64,000 bases of DNA from Glycine soja (Eukaryota > Streptophyta > Magnoliopsida > Fabales > Fabaceae): NCBI RefSeq assembly GCF_004193775.1, contig NC_041016.1, forward strand, positions 45,756,767-45,820,766. Reading direction: 5' to 3'. The notes under the pieces are model-generated. The model saw nothing but the letters and a program-made list of their open reading frames with translations. It did not search any database and was not told where the DNA came from. Both the position numbers and the translations under genes were made by a program. Positions 32,460 through 44,991 of this stretch are shown here, one piece after another. Each line of letters starts with the position of its first letter. The stretch's first letter is position 1.

Positions 32460-33440
32460 AAGGAAACACCACATGGGGTAAATCTTGTAAATCCCAATTT
32501 GATCCTCTAAGGATCCCTACAAATGTTCATTCTAAACCCAATTGCGATAAACTCATCCCTTACATCTAAGTGGACTCCCGTGTGTAGTCCGACAACAGTA
32601 GTGGCATCTCTAGATGTTTCTTAAGTTTCCTCAAACTTTTGCTCTGGTTGTTCTGCTAGGGTTTTCAAGCATTAGAGAGTAGCAGAAGGGATTTGAGCTT
32701 CCATTTCTCTGTCTCTATGCGAGGGACGTTTCTCTCTCCACATACAATTTTGACTAATCCCAACGGTGGAGATATGGGCAAATGAATTCCGAACACGGTG
32801 TTCGAATGTTTTGACGATCCAACGGTTAACAAGTACGGAATCAAATTTTTGCTAAGATAGATTTTTGTATATGCAGGAAAAAGATAGCTACATGTGAGGG
32901 AAGTTTCTCTTACCAAACATATTATTTCACAAATCCCAATTTTAGGGATGTGCATAAATAAGCTTCAAATTGGGTGTTCCAATTTCACAATGATCAAACG
33001 GTTATCAAATTTGGAATCATAGTTTTACTAAGACATGTTTTAGTGTTCGGGAAAAAGAGAGGGTTTTGAAAGGGGGAAAGGAAAAACGAATTTGAGAGCA
33101 TGATAGAGCGTAAAGACATATGGTACATGTAAAACTGACCTAGTATATCTCTATTTAGAACTATTATACTCTCAACCTATTATTTACTCTATTTTTCTTT
33201 ATTTGATTATTTTATAAAAATAAACTATATTTTACTCCCTATCCAATGAATAAATAAAATATTCATTTTATTTTATAAGAACATATAATTATTTTATTTA
33301 CCTTAAAATCATTATTTTTATTAATAAAAATATTTTTTCTTATTTATTTAATTACGAAAATCTCATTATTTTCCTAAAACCCTATTTATTTTTAGGTAGA
33401 ATCTTTTTTAATTTATATTACGCAAAAATTGGGTGTTACA
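32460..33440 (-). mobile_element. Inverted partial LTR of a related element, unit 1
   Basis: Read on the minus strand from 33440 it begins TGTAACACCCAATTTTTGCG and continues with AT-rich sequence resembling 29953-30250, then a TCTTAGTAAAACTATGATTC block like TCTCAGTAAAACTACGATCC at 30365. It is diverged from the forward LTR and is truncated at its inner end. It meets the forward gag remnant near 32450. Confidence 0.7.
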
Positions 33441-33442
33441 TA

Positions 33443-36400
33443 GGATGTATATGGTGGTAATTTCTCCTTGTATGGAATCCTAATACTTTTAGTAAATGAT
33501 AAGTCCACATTACTGGTGTGAAGCCTTGATCATATCATTAGGAAAAACATTGTACTTACAAAATGGATTCTCGATATTTGAAGAAAGCATAAAGACCCCC
33601 TCTATGATAAGACCGACTTAATCATTGAGAACAAAGGCTCAAGATTCTACAATAGAGTCTAAGCTTTTGTTTTTGCTATGTAAACACAACTTAGATCAAC
33701 TACAAAGGCTAACTAGTTATGTGCTAAAAAAAAAACTCTTCTCAACCTTGCATTTTGTAATGGAATAAAACAAATTAAAATCTGCAATGGTAAAGAAAAA
33801 GTTACCTTCAATACTATAATAGAAGAAAGGAGGTCATCATGGTAATTGTGGTAAAGTAGTGGTGTTTCTACTCTTATTTCTTAGCATAGGAAGCCATTCC
33901 ATTCATGAGACCATTTGTGTATTTCGAGTAATATTTTCAAATTCAGAAAAACAATTAACTTAACATTCTCAAGACTTACTCACCAAATTAATATCATTGT
34001 TCCGCCATAGGAAGCCATGCTATTTCATGAAATATGAAAACATTTTTACCTTGGTTGGGTTTAGAAAGCATGATTTCTTATAATGTTTTGTTGTGTTATG
34101 CATTACCATGCATGTTTCTCCTTCTCTTGACACATATAGATGTATGATACTAATGATGAGATTCAAAATGACTTGCCTTGAATGGCTTAAGCACTATTTT
34201 CTATTATATTATTTTTTTAGTTGTACACTACATTATAAGAGTAGTATAAATTATCTTTTCAATCAAATAGATTGCATCAGTTGATCTAAGTTTAGTAAAT
34301 ATGGTGTGCACATGCATGTAAAAGCTTGGAGAGGCAATAGTGCTAAGGTTTCTGGTTTTAGTTACTCCATATTGTCGACAATTAACTTGGGGTCCTGTCT
34401 TTAAGATATTTAAGTTTAATGTGCCAACCTGTTTCAAGTTTGGTCTTTGGCAAATGTGTTAAAAGATATGAATGTTGATTAATAGGAACGATTCAACACC
34501 TATAGGATATGAAGAGACTTTTGGTGTATTGCTAAACTACTGATTTCTGAATCTGATACAAGGCTAACTCGATGATATCTACTCCAATATCAATGATATA
34601 GAGTCCTCGAAAATAGAGGGCTTTTGGTTATAAAAAATTCAAATATTGAAATTTTATTTCATTAATATCTTGGTTCAGTGAAGATTCTATTAAACAAGAA
34701 GAAAAGAGACACTTATCTTCAAATAATTGTAGTGTCTCCTACATTGAAGAATTCAAATAAAAAGGTCGATTCTTTTTTGTTAGTTCCTATCACTTTATAT
34801 ATTTTTGGTTGTTCAGACCTCACTATGAAAACTGAAAAGTTTCAATTCTTTAATATGTTAACTATTAAATATTTTTGGAGGTTGTAGGTATAGGTTGCTT
34901 GGTTGAGTAGATGTTGAAGGTACTAACGTCTGGCCTTGTAGGAGAGCTAAGTTTCTTGAAGCCAATTTTGTTTTGATCTATAAATAACCAAGTTTAGTTA
35001 ATTTCCATCCTTATTAATTCCTTTTGCATGTGTTATTATTATGCAATAACGTTTTGATTGAGAGTGGTGATCCCCATATGTAACAAATTAGAAAGCAAAA
35101 ATCTGTAACTCGCGCATGAAATGATGCCTGGAAGTACGCACTGTTGGCTGAAGGCCAACTAAGTATTAAAATTTTGTACATTATTATTATGAAAAAACAT
35201 TGTTGTTGAGAATAGTGCTGCTCACATGGTTCTTAGAAAAGAGGGATTAGTAACTTAGGCATGAAATGACACTAGCAATAATATCACAATTTTAGTAAAA
35301 GGCTATGTCAGTTTTTAAGAGTGTTACTTTATTACTATGAAAAATGTTGTCTTTGGGAGCAGTGGTGCCCACACACTACTTAGAAACCAAATATCAATAA
35401 ATGAGGCATGGAACGCCACTAGAAATAACACAGTGTTGGCAAAAGACCAACTCAGTTTTAATTATTGTTGTTCTTTTAAAGGGAGGTCAAATGGCAAATG
35501 CACAAAAAATAATAAATTTAAATGTCTTTTATTTAATAATTATTTAATTTTTAGAAAAATTATTTCAAATCAAATATATAATGTATGGAATTTTAATACT
35601 TAGTTGGCCTTCAGCCAACGGTGCGTAATTCTAAGAGTCATTTCAAGCACAAGTTACAGGTCTTTGCTTTCAAAGTAACATGGGGATCACTGCTCTCAAC
35701 AAAAACATTATTGCATAATAATAACACATGAAAAAGGATATAGTAAGCATGAAAATTAACTAAACTTGGTTATTCATTAATCAAAACAAAATTGACTTCA
35801 AGAAAATGAGCTCTCCCACAAGGCCAGACGTAACTACCTTTAACATCTACTCAACCAACCAACCTATCCGTAAAGCCTCCTAAACTATTTAAAAATTAAC
35901 ATATTAAAGAATTGAAACTTTCAGTTTTCATAGTGAGGTCTGAACAACCAAAAATATATAAAGTGATAGGAACTAACAAAAAAGAATCGATCTTTTTATT
36001 TGAATTCTTCAATGTAAGAGACAATACAATTATTTGAAGATAATTGTCTCTTTTCTTCTTGTTTATTGGAATCTTTATAGAACCAAGATATTAAGGAAAT
36101 AAAACTTTCAATATTTGAATTTTTAAAGCAAAAACCCTCAATTTCCAAAGACTCTATATAATTGATATTGGAGTAGACATCACTGAGTTAGCCTTGCATC
36201 ATATTAAGAAATCAGCAATTTAGCAATACACCAAAAGTCTCTTCATATCCTATAGGTGTTGAATCTTTCCTATTAATCAGCGGGTCATGAATATCTTTGC
36301 ACACACTTGCCAAAGACCAAACTTGAAACAACTTAGCACATTAAACTTAAAAATCATGAAGACAGGACCCCAAGTTAATTGTCGACAATATGGAGTAACT

Positions 36401-37612
36401 AAAACCAGAAACCTTAGCACTATTGCAACTCCAAGCTTTTACATGCATGTGCACACCATATTTACTATACTTTGATCAACTGATACAATCTATTTGATTG
36501 AAAAGATAATTTATACTACTCTTCTAATGTAGTGGACAACTAAAATTAAAATAATATAATAGAAAATACTGCTTAAGCCATTCAAATCAAGTCATTTTGA
36601 ATCTCACCATTAGTATCATGCATGTCAAAGATAAGGAGAATCAGGCATCGTAATGCATAACACAACCAAACATTAAAAGAAAACATGCTTCCTAAAGCCA
36701 ACCAAGGTAAAAATGTATTCATATTTCGCAGACAAAAAACAAATAAAAGAAAGATGATTTGCTCTTTATCATTCGCAGAAAAGAAAAATTGAGGAAACAC
36801 ACTGCAAACAAATGTTTAGATTTCCTTATGTGACATTATACTAACTAGTGAAAATTTAGCAGTTAATTTAAAGTTAATAGAGATGCAGAATGTTAATAAT
36901 TAAAAAAGGAATTATGTGGCTTTGATGGTGTTATCATTTTCACCAAAAAGAATCCAAGTGAAAATTCCATGGGACCTCCTTTCCACGATGCATACGTTCA
37001 TGAAAACTACATAAAATTAAGAGTGAAGTAGTAACATAATGAAACTTCTTCGAAAAATGCCAAGTAGATCTGTTGCAAAAATATGTGTCCATACATACTT
37101 TTCAATAATTAGAAAGTTCTTGAATAACAATTAAAAAATTTATTTTGAATATAATGGATGGGCTTCGTATGCTAAGAAATAAAAGCAGAAACACCAGAAC
37201 TTAACCACAATTACATTGATGATCTCCTGTCTTCTTTTATATTATTGGCTGCAACTTTTTCTTTATCATTGCATATTTTAATTTGTTTTCTTCCATTACA
37301 AAATGCAAGGTTGAGAAGAGGTTTTTTTTTTTTTTTTTAACACATTACTTGTTAGCTTTTGTAGTTAATCTAATTTTTGTTTACTTAGCAAAAAAATCTT
37401 AGAGTACATTGAAGAATCTTGAGCCTTTGTTCTCAATTATCAAATTGGTAATATCAGAGAGGTGGTCTTTATACTTTCTTCAAGAATTGACAATCGATTT
37501 TGTAAGTAGAATAAGCTTCCTATAGATATGATAGAGAGGGTTCACATCAATAATGTGGACTTATCATATGCTAAAAGTTTTAGGATTCCATGCAACCATA
37601 TACATCTTGGAT
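33443..37612. repeat. Large inverted repeat (arms about 1.7-2.0 kb, spacer about 415 bp)
   Basis: The inner edges are mirror images: TTGGCTGAAGGCCAACTAAG at 35144 and CTTAGTTGGCCTTCAGCCAA at 35600. The outer edges are GGATGTATATGGTGG at 33444 and CCATATACATCTTGG at 37597. Intermediate landmarks pair in reverse order, such as TAACTTGGGGTCCTGTCTT (34384) with AGGACCCCAAGTTAATTG (36364). Short frames on both strands (34228-34437 minus, 36287-36475 plus) encode the same peptide only because of this symmetry. No gene is present. Confidence 0.82.
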
Positions 37613-38720
37613 ACATGTGGCCATGTGCATTTGACTTTTGCTTAAAAAAAACTCATTTTCTATCCAGAAGTCCCATATGTGCAATACTATTTTCCCAAAG
37701 AAAAATCATATTTTTGTTATATTAGTTTACTAAAAGAAACTTTCTTATAAACTATTATGAATAAATCAATATGGAGATTATTGTGTTTATCTATTTTTTT
37801 ATTTTTTAAAATCCTTTATGTTTAATAGAATGAATGAATGGCTAAAGATCACTCAGTCATTGGAAAAAGCCAAATGTACTATGACAAAAATCCTAAGAAT
37901 GATAAACATGACTTTACTAAGCCAAATGTACCAATTTTGCACAATAAATGAACATGGAGATGTACCCACATGTAGAGGTTCTATATGCATGTACATTATT
38001 TCCATTATAATTTATTGTGCAAAAATTCATACTTCAACATCAGCGAAGCTATGTTTATACCCTTTGTATTTTTATCAAAGTATATTTGACTTTTCCCAAT
38101 AACTCATAGATCTTGAGCGATTCTCTCATTTTTATTTAGCATGAAAGATTTTGAAAAATCAAAAAATAGTTAAACACAGTCTCCATATAGATTCATGCAT
38201 AATATTTTATATGGAAGTTTCTATTTGAAAAAAAAAATACAAGCATGTAACTTTTGTGTGGCTTGCATTGCACATCTAAGACATGTAGGCTGAAAAATAG
38301 TCTTTGAAAATTGAAAGTCAAATGCGCATCAAACCACATGCATCCGAGATGTAATATGGTGGTAATTTTTTCATGTATGGAATCCTCACACTTTCAACCA
38401 ATGATAAGTCCACATTATTGATGTGAACATTCTCTACACACTTTCATGTATGGAAACCATTGTACTTACAAAATAGTTTGTCAATTTTTGAAGAAAGCAT
38501 AAAGACTCCTTTCATGATATTAGCGGCTTAATCGTTGAACCAAAGCCTCATAATTTTTCCCATGTCTCTATGTCTTTTCCTATGAAAATAATATAATTGA
38601 GATTAACTGCAACCTAACTGACAATGTTTTAAAATAATCCCTTCTCAACCTTCCATTTTGTAATGGAAGAAAAGAAATCAAAATTATGCAATGATATAAA
38701 TCAAGGAAAACAATAACTCC
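37260..38720. repeat. Imperfect long palindrome, unit 2 (complete)
   Basis: Arms of about 720 bp fold around a centre near 37975. CAATAAATGAACATGGAGAT (37941) and ATTATTTCCATTATAATTTATTG (about 37995) are the innermost partners. Outer partners are CTTCTCAACCTTCCATTTTG (38642) against CAAAATGCAAGGTTGAGAAG (37300). Identity of the arms looks near 75-80 percent by eye. No coding function seen. Confidence 0.82.
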
Positions 38721-38819
38721 ATATAGTCTTAATTAAATTGAAATCAATCAATCTCTGCAAAATAATGTTTTGGTGCAAACAATAAAAAATAAAAAAAGAA
38801 GTTTGATTCATATACTTTG

Positions 38820-41800
38820 AAGCAAAGGAACTATGTTTTTATATTAGGCAGTTATAGCAGAGTGGGGGTGGAAGAATTATCGAATTCTCTCTCTGGATCT
38901 TCCTTCTTTTTAGCATTTTGTTCCCTTTTAGGGCGGTTACTGTTTTTTTTTTGTGGCTGTAATCCATGGTTTCTTATGTTAATGGAGGATAATTCCTAAC
39001 TATCTCTTGCATTTGTTTTCCTCTGCTACTAAATTCCTTCCATTCTTGCCTTCATTAATTTGCCTCCATTACATTGGTGCTTTCATTGCTTCATGGCAAA
39101 CAACACACACATGAAGGAGCTTACAGGGGATGTCAAAAGGATCCTGGAGATGATGGAAAACCGCAATAAAGAATATGCTGCTCGGTTTGAGACCTTAGAA
39201 ACAACACTGGAGATGACACTCAAGGATAAAACTTGAGATCCTGGGAGTATATCACTGGCTATGAACAATCACTCTTTTCAGGTTAGGAATGCTAAGATTG
39301 ATTTTCCCAGATTTGATGGATTAGATGTTTTACAATGGATATTCAAGGCTGAACAGTTTTTTAACTATCATAAAACACCGGGTGAGCAACGATTGATTAT
39401 TGCTTCAATTCACTTCATAAAGAGGTTGTGCCCTGGTACCAAATGATGACTCGTGAAAATTCATTCAAAACATGGATTACTTTTACACGAGCCTTAGAGA
39501 CAGAATTTGGCCCATCACCATATGAATGTCCTAGATCTCAATTGTTTAAACTCGCTCAAATTGGTTTAGTTCAGTCATATTACGTGCAGTTCACGGCTTT
39601 AGCTAATCGAGTACAAGGAATTACACAAGAAGCTCTATTGGATTGCTTTGTGGGAGGATTAAAACCTGATATCAGAAGGGATGTCATTGCACAATCACCT
39701 ACATGACTCCTCAGAACAATTTCATTGGCCAAACTCTATGAAGAGAAATATACACCTAAACCCAAACCTTTTTCTTCGAGTTTTTCTTCCAAAACACAAA
39801 CCTCAAACACAAACTCAAACCTAAACACAAACCAAAACAGCCCTCAATCCATAAAATCCACAAGCTTACCCCCACTATTACCCACAACCACCCACCAAAC
39901 CTATCAATGTTAAGAAAATGACATCGGCAGAAATGCAGTTGAGAAGAGAAAGGGGCCTATGCTTTACTTTTGATGACAAGTTTTCCCCTAGCCATCGTTG
40001 TCCTAATAAGAAATATTTTGTTCTACAGTGGGAAGAAGAGGATGAACCTGCATTACAACCAGATCCACCAGACGAGGTTGAGACAGCTGGTGACCCGAGT
40101 TTGCAAGATCATCATTTGTCTTATAATGCTTTAAAAGGCTCGTCAGGTCTTGGAACAATGAAGTTTCAAGGATCAATAAATGGATTGGGAGTGCAGATTC
40201 TACTAGATAGTGGGAGTTCAGATAACTTCCTCTAGCCTAGACTAGCTCAATGCCTGAACTTACCTGTAGAACCAATTCCTAATTTGCAGGCTTTGGTTGG
40301 AAATGGAAATGCCTTGACTGCTGAAGGATTAATTGAACACTTCGAGGTGAAAATCCAAGGTCATACACTAAAGCTACCAGTGTACCTACTTCCAGTTTCT
40401 GGTGCTGATCTAGTGCTCGGGGCTGCATGGTTGGCAACAATTGGGCCTGATCTTTCTGATTATAGTACTCTGACATTGAAGTTTTACTTGGGTAATCAAT
40501 TTATCACCTTACATGGCGAGAGACCCTCCCTATGACAACAGGCTCAATTTAATCACATGAGAAGAATGCAGCATACGCATGCCATTATGGAACTGTTTAC
40601 TTTACATTTATAGAATAGTCTTTGATGTGCCATCAGGATTACCCCCTAGAAGAACTCACAATCATTCAATCCCATTGGTTGAAGGTGCTGGACCAGTAAA
40701 AGTCAAGCCATATAGGTATCCTCACAGCCGGAAGGATCAGATTGAAGTAATTAATGATGGCTGACATGCTCAAGGAAGGGATTATTGCCCCTAGCAGAAG
40801 CCATTTTTCACCTCCAATCATTCTTGTCAAGAAGAAGGATGGCACTTGGAGATTTTGCACAGATTACAGGGCCTTGAATGCCATCACAATCAAAGATAGC
40901 TTTCCTATTCCCACTGTTGATGAACTAATTGATGAACTACATGGGGCAGTATATTTCTCAAAGCTTGATTTGAGATCTGGTTATCACCAAATACTAGTAA
41001 ATGAGGAGGACAGGCATAAAACAGCTTTTAGGACACATCAATGGCATTATGAATGGCTTGTCATGCGATTTGGGCTCACTAATGCCCCTGCTGCATTTCA
41101 GTCTCTCATGAATGAGGTATTTCAGTGCTATTTAAGGAAATTTGTACTAGTCTTTTTTGATGACATTCTTATATACAGTCCAAACTGGTCAGCTCATTTA
41201 CAACATTTGGAAATAGTGCTGAAAGTGTTACAACAACATAAGTTATATGCCATATTACCCAAATGTTCATCTGGGTTACAAGAGATCGATTACTTGGGCC
41301 ACATAGTATCAAGCAAGGGAGTAACAATGGATCAAGAAAAGGTTCAAGCAGTCCTGAATTGGCCATATCCTATAAATCTGAAGCAATTGAGAGGCTTCCT
41401 CGGTCTGGCTGGATACTACAGGAAATTTATCAAAGGTTATGTGTCAATCGCAACTCCTTTATCCAATCTGTTGAAGAAGGAAAACTTTCATTGGAATGAC
41501 CACACTTCCATGGCTTTTGACAATTTGAAAGCTGCAATTACCAAGGCACCAGTACTGGCATTGCCTGATTTTTCCAAAGCCTTTACATTGGAAACTTATG
41601 CCTCTGGTATAGGCATTAGGGCTGTATTGAGTTAGGAACAACACCCAATAGCATTTTTCTCTAAGAAGCTCACACCTAGGATGCAAAGACAGTCAGCTTA
41701 TATAAGGGAGTCCTATGCTATCATAGAAGCAGTTGCAAAATTCAAACATTATTTACTTGGGCACCGATTTGTGATCTAAACTGACCAAAGAAGCCTCAAG

Positions 41801-42230
41801 TCACTCACTGAGTAAGCAATCCAAACACCAGAACAACAGAAATGGCTACATAAATTGCTAGGATATGACTTCTCTATTGAATACAAACCGGGCAAAGAGA
41901 ATTTTGTTGCAGATTCCTTGTCTAGATCATTTTTCATGGCATGGTCTGAACCAAAACTCAAGTTAATTCAGTTGTTGAAAGAGGCAATAAGAGCTGACTC
42001 TCAGTTGTAGGCCTTAAGGGAGCTATGCTTACAGAACAAAGCACCTGATCCTCACTATTCAGTTCAGGATCAACTGCTGTAGTGGAAGGGCAGGTTGGTG
42101 ATTCCTAGTAATCATGAGTTGGTAAAACGGATTTTGCATGAATTTCACACTTCTTTAATTGGTGGACAATTTAAGGGAGGTCACAAATATACTACACACT
42201 CCTCAGAACTCAGAAGTTATACTTACATCC
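38820..42230 (+). mobile_element. Truncated Ty3/gypsy retrotransposon, unit 2
   Basis: Partial LTR ending at 39073 (CCATTACA), primer-binding-like TTGGTGCTTTCATTG, gag-pol remnant, then truncation in the integrase zinc-finger region. Lacks the first about 140 bp of LTR, as unit 1 does. No 3' LTR. Confidence 0.85.
39094..42180 (+). pseudogene. Broken gypsy gag-pol, unit 2
   Basis: Same domain order as unit 1. Zinc knuckle damaged (CFTFDDK, second Cys to Phe, about 39965). Protease LLDSGSSDNFL followed by TAG at about 40234. RT block about 40754-41635 retains FFDD (about 41155-41166). RNase H active Asp changed (LETYASG, about 41592), then TAG at about 41633. Shared stops with unit 1: TGA 39234-39236, TGA 39704-39706, TAA 41813-41815. 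There is an extra frameshift in gag near 39415 (missing bases in SIHLDKE). A deletion near 40604 removes about 85 bp upstream of RT relative to units 1 and 3. Confidence 0.88.
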
Positions 42231-42539
42231 ATCAATTACAATTTAAGGGTCCTCAATTACTCTCAAATGAAATTATTCATACAAGGAGCTTACATCTGAA
42301 GAATGATCAATCACATGATTTTTTTATGGCAAGTATCAAGTTGCTTAAAATTTATTTAGCAGGTATATTCTGCAATGTCTCAAGATATATTTTATACCCT
42401 ACCAGTAAACACAGCCTACATTTTGATACCACCATGTTCAGGGATTTAATTAGTTTTTTTTTTTTTTTGGTAAGGCCAGGGATTTAATTAGTGAATTACA
42501 CATGATGTGTTTATAGAACACATATACAAAATCACTTAC
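42231..42539. other. Gypsy junction with poly-T insertion, unit 2
   Basis: No gene. Direct repeats AGGGATTTAATTAGT at 42440-42454 and 42478-42492 flank poly-T plus GGTAAGGCC. Confidence 0.65.
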
Positions 42540-42591
42540 AAACTGAACATCAGCTTCCATGAGCTTTGGCATTGCCAACCGAATCAGGTTC
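42540..42591 (-). pseudogene. Exon-like 52-bp fragment of unknown host gene, unit 2
   Basis: Same 17-residue reading (NLIRLAMPKLMEADVQF) and splice-like borders as 22773-22824. Confidence 0.5.
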
Positions 42592-43363
42592 CTAAATAGA
42601 GAAAATTACAAAGATACCCCAAGAAATAAGCTAATGAAGTCTGTATATTAAATTAAGAATTTGGTACTTGACTAGGCTTGCCTCTGTCAGAGATGAAAAG
42701 GGAACAGTACAAATTATAATCTTGGAGAACCCAATTGTCTTTCAATTATCACTTAACAGGTGTGATCATGCAATATCTTTATAATCACAAACATTCAACA
42801 CATTCAATCATACTACATCTTATAATCAAAACATTAGCTATACTAACACCATTTAGTTTAGCTTGCTAGTCAGGCCACATAAATAACGTATCTGATACCT
42901 ACATTGCATAATTATATTCAAAGATTTAATAAATGGGGAGAGAATAGAATATCCATTGATGTTCAACAAGAGATAAGACAGGTAAAATAGAATTGATAAA
43001 GTATGTCTAAAATAGAATTACCTCAGGCCTGTTTGTGAGATAGTAATATCTCTATACTTCAACTGTAATATTAGTATCTTTTGCATCATTACCAAATTTC
43101 TATATGTAATTGCAGGTTCCACTCCCTAACATATAATTTAATCAGCTTCATTGCGGATATAAAAAGACTAAACAACATAAAGATGTGAGGTACACCATCT
43201 AAGAATTTACAACAACTAATTCTGTAGGTTATTGCTCACTAACACAAATTAGAATCTTTGATATGCATGCACAGCCACATCATGTTCAAATCGTTAATGT
43301 TGGTATAAGAACATGCAACTAACAGTGTAAACTGGATTAAATTAAACTACCATGAAAACTCAC
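42592..43363. other. Intron-like sequence, unit 2
   Basis: No recognised coding sequence; aligns with 22825-23595. Confidence 0.6.
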
Positions 43364-43447
43364 CCATCAGCTTCATCCATTATCACTATCTTGTGCCTCC
43401 CCGGGCTCAGCGTGACTTTCTTCTGAGCAAACATCTTTGATATCCCA
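43364..43447 (-). pseudogene. RFC2 exon-3 fragment with Walker B motif, unit 2
   Basis: Minus strand reads KMFAQKKVTLSPGRHKIVI then MDEADG; Leu-to-Met replaces the residue before DEAD and the exon ends GATGG before GTGAG. Otherwise as in unit 1. Confidence 0.83.
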
Positions 43448-43978
43448 GAAGCAATTTCCAGAGCAAAACTAGACATCGTGAAAAGAGCCGTGTGCCTCAA
43501 AGCGGAACGAGTTCAATAGCATAGTACAAAAAGCAAAAAAAGCAAAACAAAAATATGGTACTTGCGCCAGCTCCCCCTCTCCCTGATCAGGAACAGAGAT
43601 AGAGCAAAACTTAAAATCGCCATTCCTTCAGCACAAGAAGGGGGAAAATAGGAGGAAGTGTGGGACAGGTTCAGCTGAAACCATAATAAAACACACCAAC
43701 ATTGGTTAGTCCATACAGTACCAAACTGCCAATGCATGTCTTTCCTCTTCATAAACATCGCTGACAAGCAAAACTAACAATCATTGAAACAAACGGTGTA
43801 TACATAATAAATAGCTCTGCCAGGGTAAATTTTTAATTGTAATGTAACCTCAAGATACAAATTACTAAATAATCAGAAAGTTCGAAGAATCCGCAATTGC
43901 AAGAGTGGCAGCTACGTCTGGAGTTCAATCACAATTGCTTCCCATCACTTGCATTGCAATCTGAGAGCTTGATAATAA

Positions 43979-44101
43979 TCAGTGCTGTGCCCATTGAATG
44001 TCCTTGATGTTGATACCTTCCTTGACAAATTCATAAAGTGGACTCATTTCCCTCAACTTCTCCACCTGTTGAACAGTGAGTTCAACCATGGAGCAAATCA
44101 T
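43979..44101 (-). pseudogene. Small conserved open frame between RFC2 exons, unit 2
   Basis: Same 40-codon frame as 24211-24333, still open, ending KEGINIKDIQWAQH. Function and family not recognised. Confidence 0.45.
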
Positions 44102-44180
44102 CTATAACCAAAAGTGAAAGGATAAATTTACAGAAAATCGTCCAGAATTGAAATCTGAAACGAGAAATTACAAAAACGTA

Positions 44181-44320
44181 CCTATCATCGGAAGCATTTA
44201 GTTTGAGAACAGTTTCCTGGAGACGGCGTCCTTGTTGACGACAATGTCGGCGACCTTGATGGGACGATACTTTTCTACCCATGGCACGTTGTAGGCATTG
44301 CTTGATGATGACAATGACAT
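44181..44320 (-). pseudogene. RFC2 exon 1 fused to exon-2 tail, unit 2
   Basis: Starts [20 protein letters not shown] and carries the same exon-1/exon-2 deletion junction as unit 1 (CCTGGAGACGGCG near 44218), so the P-loop region is missing. The exon-2 tail LNASDD precedes GTACG. Confidence 0.88.
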
Positions 44321-44401
44321 GCTTCTGCCGACGATGAACAAAGGGTTTCAGGTTTCAGACGAGAGCGGAGAATAAACCTTCTAAAGCCCAAACCCTGTTT
44401 G

Positions 44402-44648
44402 CCTAAAACCACTTCAAAGGTTCATCACTTGTTATTTCAAATGGCATGTTCTCTACTGGTTTCTTTGCCGTTGGCGAAAATGCATATTCCTATGGGTCCT
44501 CGGGTTTCTACTCTCTTCTTCGACAATGACAACATTCTCCATCTTCTTTACGATGGTCCTGAAGTTTCTGCCTTTACTGGCCACATCCATGGCTGGCATC
44601 TTGGAAAGCTCATTAGGACGCAGAGCATGCTTGACGGAGTAGTGAAGT
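44402..44648 (+). pseudogene. G-type lectin S-receptor-like kinase fragment, unit 2
   Basis: As unit 1: MFSTGFFAVGENAYSYGSSG then, after a small deletion, LFFDNDNILHLLYDGPEVSA. The +1 frame continues YWPHPWLASWKAH then stop. Four to five codons (FYSLC region) differ by a short deletion at about 44515. Confidence 0.7.
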
Positions 44649-44809
44649 GAGCCTTACAACTCTTGTGACATTTCTTCTCTCTCCCTTTCTTTCTCTATGA
44701 TGGCAATGAGAATGGAAGAATGAGCGAGGGTAGAAGAAAAACTGAGATTTAGGGTTGTCCAAGCTAGCCCAATTAAAACATGTCACGTCAGCATGAGAGA
44801 GTGGGAAAA

Positions 44810-44991
44810 CACATGCTTTCTAAAACGGTTTTTAAAAACCAATGTCGTAAATCATTTTTAAAGTCATTTTTGAGTAAACCGCCTTTAAAAGGCTACAATT
44901 ATTTACAAAAATGTCACCACTTTACGTATGACATTGGTTTTTGTATAACCATCGTAAAACCAGTGTCGTAGAAGGCTTTTTCCCAGTAGTG
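44810..44991. mobile_element. CACTA-type terminus, unit 2
   Basis: Ends ...GGCTTTTTCCCAGTAGTG at 44991, with the same GTCGTAA/ACATTGG subterminal motifs as unit 1, slightly eroded (CATTGGTTTTTG). Confidence 0.68.

Larger units (their letters stand above)
17507..37347. repeat. Tandem compound unit 1 (about 19.8 kb)
   Basis: Starts right after the Tgm-like terminus at CTAGTTAGCTTTTGTAG. The same sequence recurs at 37348 and 53638, and all main landmarks recur in order: palindrome, gypsy element, poly-T insertion, RFC2 and receptor-kinase fragments, CACTA terminus and AT-rich repeats. Spacings are about 19.8 kb to unit 2 early in the unit and 18.2 kb later, because unit 2 carries a 1.5-kb deletion. 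Unit boundaries are arbitrary within a periodic array. Confidence 0.88.

Noticed and set aside
34228..36475. Same peptide (NCRQYGVTKTRNLSTIA) encoded on opposite strands at 34.3 and 36.4 kb, and again at 52.3 kb
   Set aside because: A consequence of the large inverted repeat; no start, domain or neighbouring gene supports a real protein.
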